A stretch of DNA of 64,000 nt from Muscardinus avellanarius (taxonomy: Eukaryota; Chordata; Mammalia; Rodentia; Gliridae). Position 1 is the first letter of the stretch. Each line of letters starts with the position of its first letter. The stretch is from positions 15,422,093 to 15,486,092 of the forward strand of contig OY726573.1 of assembly GCA_963383645.1 (NCBI GenBank). The letters are read 5' to 3'. Positions 1-30,332 of the stretch are shown piece by piece. A program made the translations under genes and the position numbers. The notes beneath the pieces were generated by a model. The model worked only from the letters and a program-made list of their open reading frames with translations. It ran no database searches and was not told the origin of the DNA.

Positions 1-15707
<15,707 letters not shown>

Positions 15708-15708
<1 letters not shown>

Positions 15709-15790
15709 GGGAAGTCCGGGGCCCTGGCCCAGGCCCCGGGTGAGGGGTCACAGGGTCGATCCCCCTGCTGTCTCCCCTGCCAGCCCAGTC
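15708..15790 (-). other. GUCY2D: GUCY2D exon 1 (non-coding), approximate 5' end
   Basis: A strong donor (GTGAGT, 15707-15702) follows CCG at 15708, so the first exon should end at 15708. In other mammals GUCY2D exon 1 is untranslated and the ATG lies in exon 2; the same layout fits here. The upstream limit is a guess placed between the donor and the CRX-type sites. Confidence 0.55.
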
Positions 15791-15900
15791 CAGGGCGGGG
15801 GTGTGGGAACAGCCGGCCAGGGCCCTTAATCGCCCCAAGCTGATTAGGGTCCCTTAATCAGGCCGGGACCTTAAGGGCAGGCGGGCCAGTGGCCGCTGGG
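15709..15900 (-). promoter_or_regulatory. GUCY2D promoter with three CRX/OTX-type sites
   Basis: Immediately upstream of the inferred first exon, three TAATC/GATTA cores occur within 34 bases: 15826-15831 (TTAATC), 15842-15846 (GATTA) and 15854-15859 (TTAATC). CRX and OTX2 bind such cores in photoreceptor promoters. No TATA box is obvious; the surroundings are GC-rich. The transcription start is not visible directly; a start between about 15720 and 15820 would fit. Confidence 0.7.
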
Positions 15901-15974
15901 AGCCCTTGCAGTGCTTCTCTGGAGGGAGTCTGTCCTGCTTCCAGGCTACTTGGAGCTGATAGGTAACCCATTTT

Positions 15975-16048
15975 GGAGGTAGCAGGTGTAGATCCCTCTC
16001 TCACACCATATACAAAATCAATTCCAGGTTAAAGACCTACTTGTGAAA

Positions 16049-16052
<4 letters not shown>
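15975..16052 (+). mobile_element. L1 ORF2-like fragment
   Basis: CTCTCACACCATATACAAAA followed by TCAATTCCAGGTTAAAGACC matches the conserved 3' part of L1 ORF2 in the sense direction. Only a short remnant remains, ending at an AT repeat. Confidence 0.65.

Positions 16053-16105
<53 letters not shown>
16052..16105. repeat. (TA)n microsatellite
   Basis: About 27 pure TA units, then a GT stretch and the SINE at 16118. Confidence 0.95.
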
Positions 16106-16108
<3 letters not shown>

Positions 16109-16117
16109 GTGTGTGTG

Positions 16118-16318
16118 TGTGGTACTAGGGGTGGAACCCAGGGGCTTTCTACCTCCGGGCTATACTCCCAGACCTTTTTTATATTTTATTTGGAAACAGG
16201 GTCTCACTAAGTTGCCGAGAGCCTCACTAAGTAGCTGAGGCTGGCTTCGAACCTGCATGATCCTCCTGTCTCAGCTCCCAAGCGCGGGGATTACAAGCGT
16301 GCGCCACCACGCCCGGCT
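16118..16318 (-). mobile_element. Type II SINE upstream of GUCY2D
   Basis: Intact antisense dimer, GTACTAGGGGTGGAACCCAG to CGCCACCACGCCCGGC. Confidence 0.88.
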
Positions 16319-16925
16319 AACCATAAAACTTTTAATGAATCGTTTTTCAACTGTCATGGCAAAAATGGGCTCAGGTAAGGAGCATCCGAGGAAGCTAAAA
16401 CAAGGTGGAAATTTTGAGGAGAAGGATATTTGTAAGGTCTTTCTTAAAATGTTTTCCTACAGATTGCCTATGAGTTGGAAGAGGGCGCAAACCAGGGTGC
16501 AAACCGCCGTATAATCACTGCTTATTGTGTGTATCCTCAGGGTGCTGGTCTGGAGATACCTGGAGTCTAGCTGCCTGTCATTGGGTAGTGCGGATCAGCT
16601 GGTCTAACTGTTGCGCGATTTCTCCATTGTATAATTACTGTCCCCCCTTCTCTCTTCCAACTCATAAGCAATCTATAGGGAAACACTTTAAACCTATAGA
16701 ATTGTGAAAAATGATATAAAGAATATGGACATCATGAACAAAAATTAGCAACTGACAAAATGGAATAATATGCCTGGGAAATTAGACCAAAGTAACCAGT
16801 GTAAATTTATGAAGTTAATACCTGTGTGGCAGTTGTGTTAGAGACTACCCCTGGACTTGGGAAATATACACAGAAATATTTAGTGGTAAAACATGATGTA
16901 TGTAATTTTTTAATTTTAATTTTAA
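16319..16925. other. SINE-free intergenic stretch with old repeat traces
   Basis: Mostly unassigned. From about 16850 (GGAAATATACACAGAAATAT, TTAGTGGTAAAACATGATGT) it resembles an old mammalian interspersed repeat that resumes after the SINE at about 17135-17200, but I cannot name the family. Confidence 0.4.
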
Positions 16926-16929
16926 TTTT

Positions 16930-17658
16930 TTTGCAGGACTGGTGATTGAACCCTGGGGCATTCTATCTCTGAGCTACACCCCAGCCCTATGTTTTAATTT
17001 TTTATTTTGAAACAGGATCTCACTAAGTTGTGAAGGGCTTCACTTAAGTAGCTGAAGCTGGTTGTGAACCTGTGATCCTCCTGTGTCAGCCTCCCAAGTA
17101 CTGGGATTACAAGCCTATGCCACCGCCCCCGGCTATGATGTAATTTACCTACAAATAGTCCAGAAGAAATGTATGAGATTATGTATATATTACCTATATA
17201 TGTATGCTCTATACATTATGTACCTCAAATAATTTTAATTATTTATATTTGTCGTACTGGGGACTGAACCCAAGGGCTTTTTACTTCCAGGCTATAACCC
17301 CAGAACAATTTCATTATTGTTTATTTTAAAAAAGGGTCTTGTTAAATTGCTGAGGGCCTCATTAAGTTAAGTTCACTTCAAACCTGCGATCTTCTTGTCT
17401 CTGTCTCCCAAGTACTAGGATTACAAGTGTGCGCCACCACACCCAGCTTCAAATAATTTTTTTTTTTTTTTTTTGGTGGTGGTACTGGGGTTCCTGGAAG
17501 CCCTTCTACCTCCGGGTTACATTCCCAGTCCTATTTTTTATATTTTTACTTGGAAACAGGGTCTCTTAAGCCAGCATAGCTGGCTTCGAACCTGCACAAT
17601 CCTCCTGTCTCTGCCTCCCAAGTGGGGGATTAAAAGCATGCACCACCACGCCTGGCTC
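16930..17658 (-). mobile_element. Three antisense SINEs
   Basis: Type I 16930-17135, type II-like 17250-17448, type III 17470-17657. The first splits an older repeat: TGATGTATGTAATTT precedes it and TGATGTAATTTACC follows. Confidence 0.82.
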
Positions 17659-17679
17659 AAATAATTTTAAAATATAGTA

Positions 17680-18610
17680 ACCAGGCATGGTGGTACATTC
17701 CTGTAATCCCAGTATTTAGGAGGGTGAGACAAGAGGATCACAGGTCCAAGAACAGCCCCAGCAATCTTCTAAGGCCCTCTGAAATTAAGAAGACTGTTTC
17801 AAAATAAAATAAATAGAACCAGGCTTGGTGGCATATGCCTATAATCCTAATATTTGGGAGGCTGAGACAGAAGGATCACAGATTCTGAGCCAGCCTCAGC
17901 AACTCAGGTTCACATAAACTTAGCAAGATAAGTAAATAAAAAGTTAAATAAAATGTAAAATAGAGTTGATGCTATAAGCTCAGAATGCCTCTGGGTTCAA
18001 TCCGTAGCACGACAGATAAATAACTAATAAATAGCCGGGCATGGTGGCACACGCTTGTAATCCCAGTGCTTGAGAGGCCGGGACAGGAGGATCACAAAGG
18101 TTTGAAGCCAGCCTCAGCTACTTAGTGAGGCTCTCAGAAACTTAGTGAGACCCTGTTTCAAAATAAAAGAAGAAACTGGGCATAGTGGCACACACTTGTA
18201 ATCCTAGTCCTTGGGAGGCCGAGACAGGAGGATCGCACAGGTTTGAAGCCAGCCTCAGCTACTCAGTGAGGCTCTCAGAAATTTAGTGAGACCCTGTTTC
18301 CAAATAAAATATAAAATAGGTCTGGGAGTATACTGGAGGTAGAAAGCCTCTGGGTTCCACCCCCAATACCACCCCCAAAATAATTAATAATAATAATTAA
18401 TTAATTAATGCTTGGGGTGTAACTCAGAGGTAAAATGCCCTTGGGTTTAATCCCCAATATCAAAAAGAAAAAAGTTTGAGGCAAGCCTCAGCAACATAGT
18501 GAGGCCCTCAGCAAATTAGTGAGATCCCATTTCAAAATAAAAAATAAATAGGGATAAGGGTGTAGCTCAGAGGCAGAATGTTCCTGGATCCAATCCTCAG
18601 TAGCATACCT
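17680..18610 (+). mobile_element. Sense SINE cluster
   Basis: Left arm 17680-17800; older dimer 17818-18012; left arm 18030-18170; type II dimer 18172-18372; right arm 18410-18465; left-arm remnant plus right arm 18475-18605. Confidence 0.8.
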
Positions 18611-18689
18611 GTGTGTGCACCCACAGAATGGAATAAGATGTTAATTTATTATGTTGACTCTGGGTAAAAGATATAAATGGGCTCTTTTT

Positions 18690-19020
18690 GTGTGTGTGTG
18701 GTGCTGGGGATGGGACCCAAGGGCATTCTACCTCCCAGCTACACCCCCAGCCCTATTTTTTTATTCTTTATTTTGAAACAGGGTCTCGCAGAGTTGCTAA
18801 GGGCTTCACTAAGTAGCTGAGACTATCCATAAATCGCCATCCTTCTGTCTCAGTCTCCTGAATGCTGGGATTACAAGTGTGTGCCACCACGCCTAGCTTA
18901 TTTGCTTGTTTTTGAAATAGGGTCTTGCTAGGTTGCTGAGAGCCTTATTACATTGCTGAGGCTATCCTTGAACCTACATTTCTCCTGTCTCAGCCTCCCA
19001 AGAACTGGGATTACAATACA
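18690..19020 (-). mobile_element. Antisense SINE dimer plus left arm
   Basis: Dimer 18690-18898 and lone left arm 18900-19020. Confidence 0.8.
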
Positions 19021-19076
19021 TGCTCAGTTTTGCAGTTATTTTCAAATAAAAAGTTGCTTAAAAATAAAAATGTGAC

Positions 19077-19250
19077 GCCGGGCATAGTGGCACATGCTTG
19101 TAATCCCTGCACTTGGGAGGTGGAGACAGGAGGATAGTGCTGGTTCGAAGCCAGCCTCTCTGGCTTAAGAGACCCTGTTTCCAAATAAAATATAAAATAG
19201 GTCTGGGAGTGTAGCCTGGAGATAGAAGGGTTCCATCCCCAGTACCACCA
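19077..19250 (+). mobile_element. Short-linker SINE with AAT tail
   Basis: Left arm reads CTCTGGCTTAAGAGACCC, but the right arm keeps GGGTTCCATCCCCAGTACC: an intermediate between type II and type III. The tail is (AAT)n, 19251-19296. Confidence 0.82.
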
Positions 19251-19251
19251 A

Positions 19252-19299
<48 letters not shown>

Positions 19300-19371
19300 T
19301 GCATGTGATGTGTTGGGGGTGGTACCCAGCCATATTTATATTTGTATTTGTATTTTTATTTATTTTTTGTA

Positions 19372-19434
19372 GTATTGGGGATTGAACCCAGGGGCATTCT
19401 ACCTCCAAGGTCCACCCGCCAGCCCAATTTTTTA

Positions 19435-19483
<49 letters not shown>

Positions 19484-19547
19484 TGGAGATGGAACCCAGG
19501 AGCATTCGACCTCTGAGCTACACCCCCTGCCCTACTTTTTATTCTTT
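19372..19547 (-). mobile_element. SINE right arms; the second is cut by the LYPLA2 retrocopy
   Basis: Right arm 19372-19430, a GT repeat 19438-19482, then right arm 19483-19547. The second stops inside its linker where the LYPLA2 copy begins; its left arm resumes at 21011. Confidence 0.85.
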
Positions 19548-22405
<2,858 letters not shown>

Positions 22406-22409
22406 TGGA

Positions 22410-22490
22410 TGGTTCTTTTTTAAATCGTTTGAAGAATAGACGTACTGTTTTCTACAATGGCTGTACCATTTTACACTGTAATCAAGGGGT
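22410..22490 (-). mobile_element. Old L1 fragment
   Basis: TTCTACAATGGCTGTACCAT followed by TTTACACTG is the antisense of the conserved L1 3' region. Confidence 0.5.
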
Positions 22491-22499
22491 AGAATATTT

Positions 22500-22940
22500 T
22501 AAATCCGTCCTGGTACTCTGGCCAGGGTTGGCCAGCCTGCCTCCCGCCACCACCCCACCCCTTCACACACCAGAGCGTCTTTAAGTTTCTCATCTGTTGC
22601 CTGCTAATTTGATTCAATCTGTAATGTACTGAAATGAATCCTTGCCCTCTTATGTAAAAGGAGAGGCCAATTCTTAAAGTAGCAGTCTGAGTTGCCAGAG
22701 GGCAGAATTATATTTAAATCCCACTACTATAAATAACCTCAGCTCGGGCTATGGGAGCTCCCACTCAGCAAGGTCTTGGTCCCTCTTTCTTTAGAAAGAA
22801 AAGCAAACGTCTTTCTGCTGGGATTCTTAGTCCCTCCTGTGGTTCCTGCAAGATCATAAAATTTGGAAGAGCTGACAGAAAAAATGAGATGTTTCTGTTT
22901 GTGGAACCATTGAAGCAGCAGATAAGGAAAATTATTATAT
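22500..22940. other. SINE-free intergenic stretch
   Basis: No gene or repeat recognised. Confidence 0.5.
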
Positions 22941-22942
22941 TG

Positions 22943-23043
22943 TGTGTGTGCGCGCACGCATGTGTGTGTGTGTGTGTGTGTGGTGCTGGGGATTGAACAC
23001 AGGAGCATTTTACCTCTGAGCTACACATCCAGCCCTATTTTAT

Positions 23044-23094
<51 letters not shown>

Positions 23095-23679
23095 ACTGGG
23101 AACTCTACCTCTAAGCTACATCCTCAGCCCTATTTTTAATTTTAAACAGGGCCTCACTAAGTTGCAGAGGCCTCGCTAAGTAGCTGAGGCTGGCGGTGAA
23201 CCTGCCGTCCTCCTGTCTCAACCTCCCAAGTACTAGGATTACAAGAGTGCACCACCACCCCTGGCTCCTATTTTATTTTGAAACAGAGTTTTACTAAGTT
23301 GTTGAGAGTCTCAATTCTTGCTGAGGCCGTTCTTGAATCTGTGGTCCTCCTTATCTTAACCTCCCAAGCACTGGGATTACAGGCATGCACCAGCACGCCC
23401 AGCAGAAAAATTAATTGTTTTTTGTGTGTGTTTCTGTGGTACTAAGGATTGAACCCCGGAGCATTCTGCCTCTGAGCTACAGCCCAGCTCCACTTTAATC
23501 TTTTATTTTGAAACAGGGTCTCACTAAATTGCAGAGGGCCTCACTAAATTCCTAAGGCTGGCCACAAATCTGCAATCCTCCAGGCTCAGCCTTCCCAGGT
23601 ACTGGGATTACAAGCGTGTGCCACCACACCCAGCTAGAAAAATTATTCTTTAATATTCTTTAAGTTTAATGAGGTAAAA

Positions 23680-23731
<52 letters not shown>

Positions 23732-24535
23732 GCTAGGGATTGAACCCAGGGACATTCTACCTCCAAACCCCCAGCCCATTTTATTTTTTAGTTGTCAGCA
23801 GGGTCTCACGAAGTTGCTGAGAGCCTCACTAAATTGCTGAGGCTGGCTTCGAATCTGTGATCCTCCTGTCTCAGCCTCCCAAGTACTGGGATTACAGGCA
23901 TGCGCCACCAGGTCAGGCTGCAAAACAATTTTTGGGGGGGAGGCTCGGAATGGAACCCAGGGGCATTCGACCTCTGAGCTACACCTCCTGCCCTATTTTT
24001 TATTCTTTTTTTTTTTTTTTTTGTGGTACTGGGGGTGGAACCCAGAGGCTTTCTACCTCTGGGCTGTACTCCCAGACCTATTTTATATTTTATTTGGAAA
24101 CAGGGTCTCACCAAGTTGCTGAGAGCCTCACTCAGTAGCTGAAGCTGGCTTCGAACCTGTGCGATTCTCCTGTCTCAGCCTCCCAAGTGCGGGGATTACA
24201 AGCGTGCGCCACCACGCCCGGCTCTTTATTCTTTATTTTGAAACAGGTTTCACTAAGTTTCAGAGGGCCTCACTAAATAGCTGATCGCGAACCACAATCA
24301 TCTGGTCTCAGCCTCCTGAATGCTGGGATTACAAGCGTGTGCCACCATGCCTGGCTGGCATTCTACTTCTGAGCTACATCCCCATCCCTATTTTATTATT
24401 TTGTTTCAAAACAGGGTCTTACACTAAATTGTGGAGGACCTCACCAAAGGGAGGCTGGCCCTGAACCTGCAATCATCCAGTCTCAGCCTCCCAAGTACTG
24501 GGCTTACAGGCATCCACCACCATGCCCAGCTTTCT
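22943..24535 (-). mobile_element. Antisense SINE and GT-repeat cluster
   Basis: GT repeat 22943-22982, right arm 22983-23040, GT repeat 23048-23093, dimer 23094-23265, left arm 23270-23405, dimer 23430-23635, GT repeat 23683-23730, dimer 23732-23918, right arm 23940-24010 and its left arm 24226-24357, split by a type II copy at 24011-24224 with TTTATTCTTT on both sides, and a last dimer 24357-24535. Confidence 0.8.
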
Positions 24536-24599
24536 TTCTGATTATAGAAACAATAACCATTCATGTACAAACTAAGGCATATGAAAATTTGCAAGTGGC

Positions 24600-25574
24600 A
24601 GGCATGGTTGTGCACAACTGTAATCAGCCTGGGAGGCTGAGACAGGAAAATCTCATGTTCAACAACAGCTTCAGCAATGTAGCAAGACTCTCAGCAACCT
24701 AGTGAGACCTTGTTTCAAAATAAAAAGGTCTGGGGGTATAGCTCAGGGGTAGAATGCCCCTGGATTCAATCCATAGTACCACCACCACCACCACAACAAC
24801 AAAAATTGCAAGTAGAAATTAAATACAGAAGCTGGGCGTGGTGGCACACACTTGTAATCCCAGCATTCGGGAGTCAGAGACCGAGGATCACGGTTCACTT
24901 CACGGGCAGCCTCAGCTACTTAGGGAGGCCCTTCGCAACTCAGTGAGACCCTGTTTCCAAAAAAGACTAAAAAATAGGGCTGGGGGTGTAGCTCTGAAGT
25001 AGAATGGCCCTGGGTCCCATTCCCAGTACCGAAAAGAAAAAAAGAAAAAAAGAAAAAGAAAGAAAGAAAGAGGAAAGAAAGAAAGGAAAAAAGAAAATAA
25101 AAAAGCCTTGTAACGATAACCACTGTAAATAGCTTTTAAAGATGCACATAGAAGCCAGGCGTGGTGGCGCACGCTTGTAATCCCCGCGCTTGGGAGGCTG
25201 AGACAGGAGGATTGCGCAGGTTCAAAGCCAGCCTCAGCTGGCTTAAGAGACCCTGTTTCCAAATAAAATATAAAATAGGTCTGGGAGTGTAGCCTGGAGG
25301 TAGAAGGCCCCTGGGTTCCATCCTCAGTACCACCAAAAAAAAAAAAAAAAAAAAAAGTACATATAAACTGTCCATGGTGGCTCAAGTTTATAATCCCAGC
25401 ATTCGGAAGGCTAAGACCAGAGGATAGTGGTTTGTGGTCAACCTCAGTTACTTAGTGAGGCTCTCCACAAATTAGTGAGACCTGTTTCAAAATAAAGAAT
25501 AAAGAATAAATAAAAAAAATTAGGACTGGGGATGTAGCTCAGAGGTAGAATGCCCCTGGGTTCCATCCCTAGTA

Positions 25575-25619
<45 letters not shown>

Positions 25620-26745
25620 GCTCATATGAAGCCTGGCATGGTGGCTCTTGCCTATTGCCCCTGCTCCTTGGGCGCCTGAAGCAGGACATTCCCTTGAGTC
25701 AAAGAGTTTAAGGCCAACTAGGGTAACAATAACAATTTTAATGTTGAATAAAAAATGTTTTTTTAAAAAGGAATAGACAGGGATGGTGGTACACACTTGT
25801 AATCCCAGTACTTGGGAGACTGAGACTGGAGGATCACAGGTTTGAGACCAACCTTAGCAAGAAGTGAGACACTCATCAACCTAGCAAGATCCTGTTTCAA
25901 AATAAAAATAAAATAGGACTGGGGGTGTTGCCCAAGGATAGAATGCCCCTGGGTTCAATTCCCAGTGCCACCAAAAAAAAAAAAGGTTAAAATAAGATAA
26001 AATAAATAAAAAGAATAAAAATTAAAAATCAATAAAATATAAAATATGCCAGATAGTTTATTTTACATATTACTTTACAACTTTTTTCATAAAATAATTA
26101 CTTTAAGCCAGGCATGGTGGCACATGCTTGTAATCCTGGTACTTGGGAGGCTGAAATAGGAGGATCACAGATTCTTGGCCAGCCTCAACAACTTGTGAGA
26201 GCTTGTTTCAAAATAGAGAATAAAAAATCGGAAGCCAGGTGTGGTGGCACACACTTGTAATCCCAGAATTTGGGAGGCTGAGACAGGAGGATTGTGGTTT
26301 GAGGATAGCCTCAGCTACTACTTAGTGAGGCCCTTTGCAACTCAGTGAGACCCTGTTTCAAAAGAAAGAATAAAAAAGTAGGGCTAGGGGGGTAGCTCAG
26401 AGGTAGAATGCCCCTAGGTTTCATCTCCAGTACTGAAAAAAAGAAAAAAAATCAGGCTGGGAGTGGAGCTCAGAGGTAAATTTGATGATTCTATCCTCAG
26501 TACCACAAAAAATATACATTTACGTTATGCTTTTAAATAAACCAGGAGCAGCAGCACACACCTGTAATCCCAGGACTTGGGAGGCTGAGAAAGGAGGATT
26601 TTAGTTTTGGGGCTAGCCTCAGCAACTGAACAAGATACTCAATAGCTTAGTGAGACTCCGTTTCAATATTAAAAAATCATAAAATGGGCTGGGGATTGAT
26701 TAGCTCAGAGGTAGAATGCCCTTGGGTTCAACTCCCAACCCCAAA
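24600..26745 (+). mobile_element. Sense SINE cluster
   Basis: Dimers at 24600-24780, 24832-25030 (AAAG-rich tail to 25105), 25153-25335 (short-linker left arm, 25 A tail), 25370-25575 (CA repeat 25574-25617), 25780-25970, 26235-26435 and 26545-26745; left arms 25620-25680 and 26105-26225; right arm 26455-26505. Confidence 0.8.
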
Positions 26746-26854
26746 AAACAAAACAAAGTACACAAAAATGAAGATAGTAAAAAGTCTGCCTTCCACCCGC
26801 CTCCCCTGTGATCTGGGTTCCTCTGACATTCCTTCTGGATACACAGCAAATAAG

Positions 26855-27190
26855 TGTATTTTCTTACATTAAAAGTTACACTTTTCTGTATCTTGCTCTT
26901 TTATCTTAGAATACCTTGGAGGTTTTGTTTCTTGTTTCATAGGGAGCTGATTAGAGATAATGGAAATAGCATCCCTTGGCTAACCAGTTAATCTTTGCTA
27001 TTAGCAACAGGGCTCCAGCCAATAGTGCTGTCAAAACCTCATTTTGCAAAACATCTGTAAGGCAAAATGCCAGGTAATTACACTGTAATTTACATAGATG
27101 ATGCCAAATTGTCCTCTACAGGGATTATGCCAATTTACACTCTCACCAGCCACGACTAGAGTATTGTTTTGTTCATATCAGGGGTGTGTT
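26855..27190 (-). mobile_element. Old L1-type fragment
   Basis: TGCCAAATTGTCCTCTACAG, GGATTATGCCAATTTACACT and CTCACCAGCC form the antisense of an old L1 3' region; upstream TCTTGCTCTTTTATCTTAGA fits the same family. Strongly diverged. Confidence 0.5.
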
Positions 27191-27211
27191 TTAAAAAGTT
27201 CCAATCTGAGC

Positions 27212-27419
27212 TGGGCATGGTGGTGCACACTTATAATTCCCCGCGTTCAGGAGGAGGCTGAGACAGGAGGATCACGGTTTGCAGCCAGCCTCAGCTGCTT
27301 AGGCCCTTTACAACTCAGTGAGACCCTGTTTCAAAACAAAGAATGATTAAAAAAAAAATAGTGCCGGGGTGTGGTTTGGAGGTAGAATGCCCCTGAGTTC
27401 CATCCCCAGTACCGCAAAA

Positions 27420-27458
<39 letters not shown>

Positions 27459-27800
27459 ATATTTTTAAATGTCCAATCTGAAGCTGAGTACTTGGGAGGC
27501 TGAAACATGAGGATCAAAGTTTTGAAGCCAGCCGGGCGTGGTGGTGCACGCTTGTAATCCCCGCGCTTGGGAGGCCGAGACAGGAGGATAGCGCAGGTTC
27601 GAAGCCAGCCTCTCTGGCTTAAGAGACCCTGTTTCCAAATAAAATATAAAGTAAGTCTGGGAGTGTAGCCCGGAGGTAGAAGGGTTCCATCCCCGGTACC
27701 ACAAAATAAATAAATAAATAATAAAATGAAGAATAAAAAATAGGGTTGGGGGTATAGATGGGAGGTAGAATGCCCCAGGGTTCCATTCCCAGTACCGCTA
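27212..27800 (+). mobile_element. Sense SINE cluster
   Basis: Type I dimer 27212-27415 with (AAAT)n tail 27418-27462; a partial copy 27478-27530 interrupted by a short-linker copy 27533-27705; right arm 27740-27798. Confidence 0.8.
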
Positions 27801-27803
27801 AAT

Positions 27804-27840
27804 ACATACATACATACATACATACATACATACATACATG
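27804..27840 (+). repeat. (CATA)n microsatellite
   Basis: About nine CATA units following a SINE right arm. Confidence 0.9.
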
Positions 27841-27915
27841 TACTCCATTGTAAGGATGGACCACATTTGGTACACCAAGTTGGTTTTATGAAGGCAAGAT
27901 GTGCCACCATTGCTA
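27841..27915 (-). mobile_element. Possible L1 fragment
   Basis: ACTCCATTGTAAGGATGGAC then CACATTTGGT resembles the antisense L1 3' end. Short, so uncertain. Confidence 0.4.
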
Positions 27916-28652
27916 TTACTGAGGGTACCAGTCCGCCTTGGCCCGTGCACTCCGCAGGGGCTGCTCTCAGGTCTGCCCTCCCTCGCGCTCCATCCCGCGT
28001 GCTAACACCTTACTTCCGACGCAGTTCTGCGTTGGCCGTTCACCTTGGCTGTGAAGTCGAAGCTGATGTCACTGGAGTTCTTTGCTCCGACGGTCATCTT
28101 TTCCGCTGGGCCTTCCCCCCCACGCCCCGTGCCACCTTAGCACCAAGGCCACCTGGACTGGACTCACTCTCCTTTCAGGGACTGGACCAGCTGCCTCCAG
28201 GGGGCGCCCTAGGGACGGGATGGAGCGGTCTGGTCTCAGGCTCTGACTGAGTGCAGGTGCTCAGGACACTCAGAGCATCTGTGGAGGAGACGGTGGCACA
28301 GGGCCATTCTCTCCCCAGCCTTCCATCCTCTGCCCACGTAGCTGCAGAAGTGGCTGGGTAGGAGTGGCAGCTGGAACGTGCAGGGGCGCTGCACCCCTTG
28401 CTCTCTGGCTTGGGCACCAGCCTCAGCGGGTTTCTCCCACGACTTAGGGGTAAAGAGCAGCACAGCTCAGCAACCTGCTGCCCAGGGCCCTGGGACTCAC
28501 GCCAGGCCCTCTGCTCTGCAGGGGAAACCTTGCCACCATTGCCCTAGAAGCCCTTACCTTGGGGTGAGTGCTCAGTCTGGGACTGCTTTCTGTGACCTGC
28601 ATGGAAAACAATAAATTTTAGTTATGAAAATTGATTGCTTGCTTGAGTCCTA
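27916..28652. other. SINE-free island containing a CTCF-like motif
   Basis: GC-rich unique sequence with no coding exon recognised. Confidence 0.55.
28191..28209 (+). promoter_or_regulatory. CTCF-like motif (site 1)
   Basis: CTGCCTCCAGGGGGCGCCC agrees with the CTCF core CCASYAGRKGGCRC at nearly every position. Confidence 0.6.
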
Positions 28653-28654
28653 AG

Positions 28655-29200
28655 CTAGGCATGGTGGCGCATGCTTGTAATCCCAGTACTTGAGAGGCTG
28701 AGACAGGAGGAGCACAGGTTGGTGGACAGACTCAACTACTTAGTGAGGCCCTCTGCAACTTAGTTAGACCCTGTTTCAAAATAAAGAATAAACTGGGCGT
28801 GGCTGCGCACACTTGTAATCCCAGCACTCAAGAGGCTGAGACAGGAGGATCACAGTTCACGGACAGCCTCAGCTTCATAGTGAGGCCCTTCACAACTCAT
28901 TGAGACCCTGTTTCAAAAATAAAAAGACTAAAAAATAGGGCTGGGAGTGTAGCTCAGAAGTAGAATGCCCTTGAGTTCCATCTCCAGTACAGAAAAAAAA
29001 AAAAAAAGAATAAAAAATCGGGCTGAGGATGTAGCTTAGAGGTAGAATGCCCCTGGGTTCTATCCCCAGTACTGCAGGCTCAACAACGCAGTGTGGTCCT
29101 CAGCAACTTAGTGAGGCCCTGTTTCAAAGTAAAGAATAAATAGGTATGTATCTCAGAGGTAGAATGACCCTGGGTTCAATACCCAGTGCCACCACCAAAA
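28655..29200 (+). mobile_element. Sense SINE cluster
   Basis: Left arm 28655-28790, type I dimer 28792-28995, right arm 29020-29080, left-arm remnant and right arm 29080-29195. Confidence 0.8.
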
Positions 29201-29204
29201 AAAA

Positions 29205-29495
29205 TTGATTTTTAATGTCCTAGCATATTCTAAATTCACTGCATGATATATGTTTCATTTGGAATTGTATTTCTTAATTAAAAAGTACTGTGGGAATAAG
29301 ATGTGCCCAGGATTATAAACAGATATAATTACATATTTTTGAACTAGGAAAGATGTTTTAAATTGACCTAGGTATGCTGTATATAAACAACTGGTGGATT
29401 GAAATTAAGGTTTGTTATCTAAATGCAATGTTTTCCACCAGGGGGCGCTGTAGCTACGCCTGAAGATACTCCTCCACCCCCACTCCACCCTACCT
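29205..29495. other. SINE-free stretch containing CTCF-like site 2
   Basis: AT-rich unique sequence up to the motif at 29435, then C-rich to the TTTC repeat. Confidence 0.55.
29434..29452 (+). promoter_or_regulatory. CTCF-like motif (site 2, near-consensus)
   Basis: TCCACCAGGGGGCGCTGTA contains the textbook CTCF core CCACCAGGGGGCGC. It lies in unique DNA, not in a SINE. Confidence 0.7.
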
Positions 29496-29496
29496 G

Positions 29497-29575
29497 TTTC
29501 TTTGTCTTTCTTTCTTTCTTCCTTCCTTTCTTTCTTTCTTCTTTCTTTCTTCTTTCTTCCTTTCCTTCTTCCTTT
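29497..29575 (+). repeat. (TTTC)n pyrimidine tract
   Basis: TTTC/TTCC units heading the next antisense SINE. Confidence 0.9.
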
Positions 29576-29582
29576 TTTTTTT

Positions 29583-30284
29583 TGTGGCACTGGGATTGAA
29601 TCCAGGGGCATTCTACCTCCAAGCTATACCGCAGCCCAATTTTCTTTTTCTTTTTTTTTTTCTTTTTCTTTTTGGTACTGGGGATGGAACCCAGGGGCAT
29701 TCTATCTCCAAGCTACACCCCCAGCCCTATTTTTTATTTTTATTTTTATTTTTATTTTGGTGGTGGTACTGGGGTTCCTGGAAGCCCTTCTACCTCCGGG
29801 CTACACTCCCAGACCTATTTTATATTTTTGAAACAGGGTCTCTTAAGCCAGCGCAGCTGGCTTCGAACCTGCACTATCCTCCTGTCTCCGCCTCCCAAGC
29901 GCGGGGATTACAAGTGTGCGCCACCACGCCTGGCTCAGCCCTATTTTTTTATTTTTATTTTTGCAGTACTGGGATTGGAACCCCGCCCTATTTTTTATCC
30001 TTTTTTTTTTTTTTTTTTTGAAACAGGGTTGCAGAGGGCCTCACTAAGTGGCTGAGGCTGTCCAAGAACCGCGATCCTCCTGTCTCAGCCTCCCAAATGC
30101 TGGGATTACAAACATGAACCACCACACCTGGACCAATTTTATTTCTTATTCGGAAACAGGGTCTCGCTAAGTTACAGAGGGCCTGCTAAATTCTTGAGGC
30201 TGGCTTTAAACCTGCCATCCTCCTGTCTCAGCCTCCCAAATACTGGGATTTAAGTGTGCACCACCACACCCAGCTTTCCTTGTC

Positions 30285-30332
<48 letters not shown>

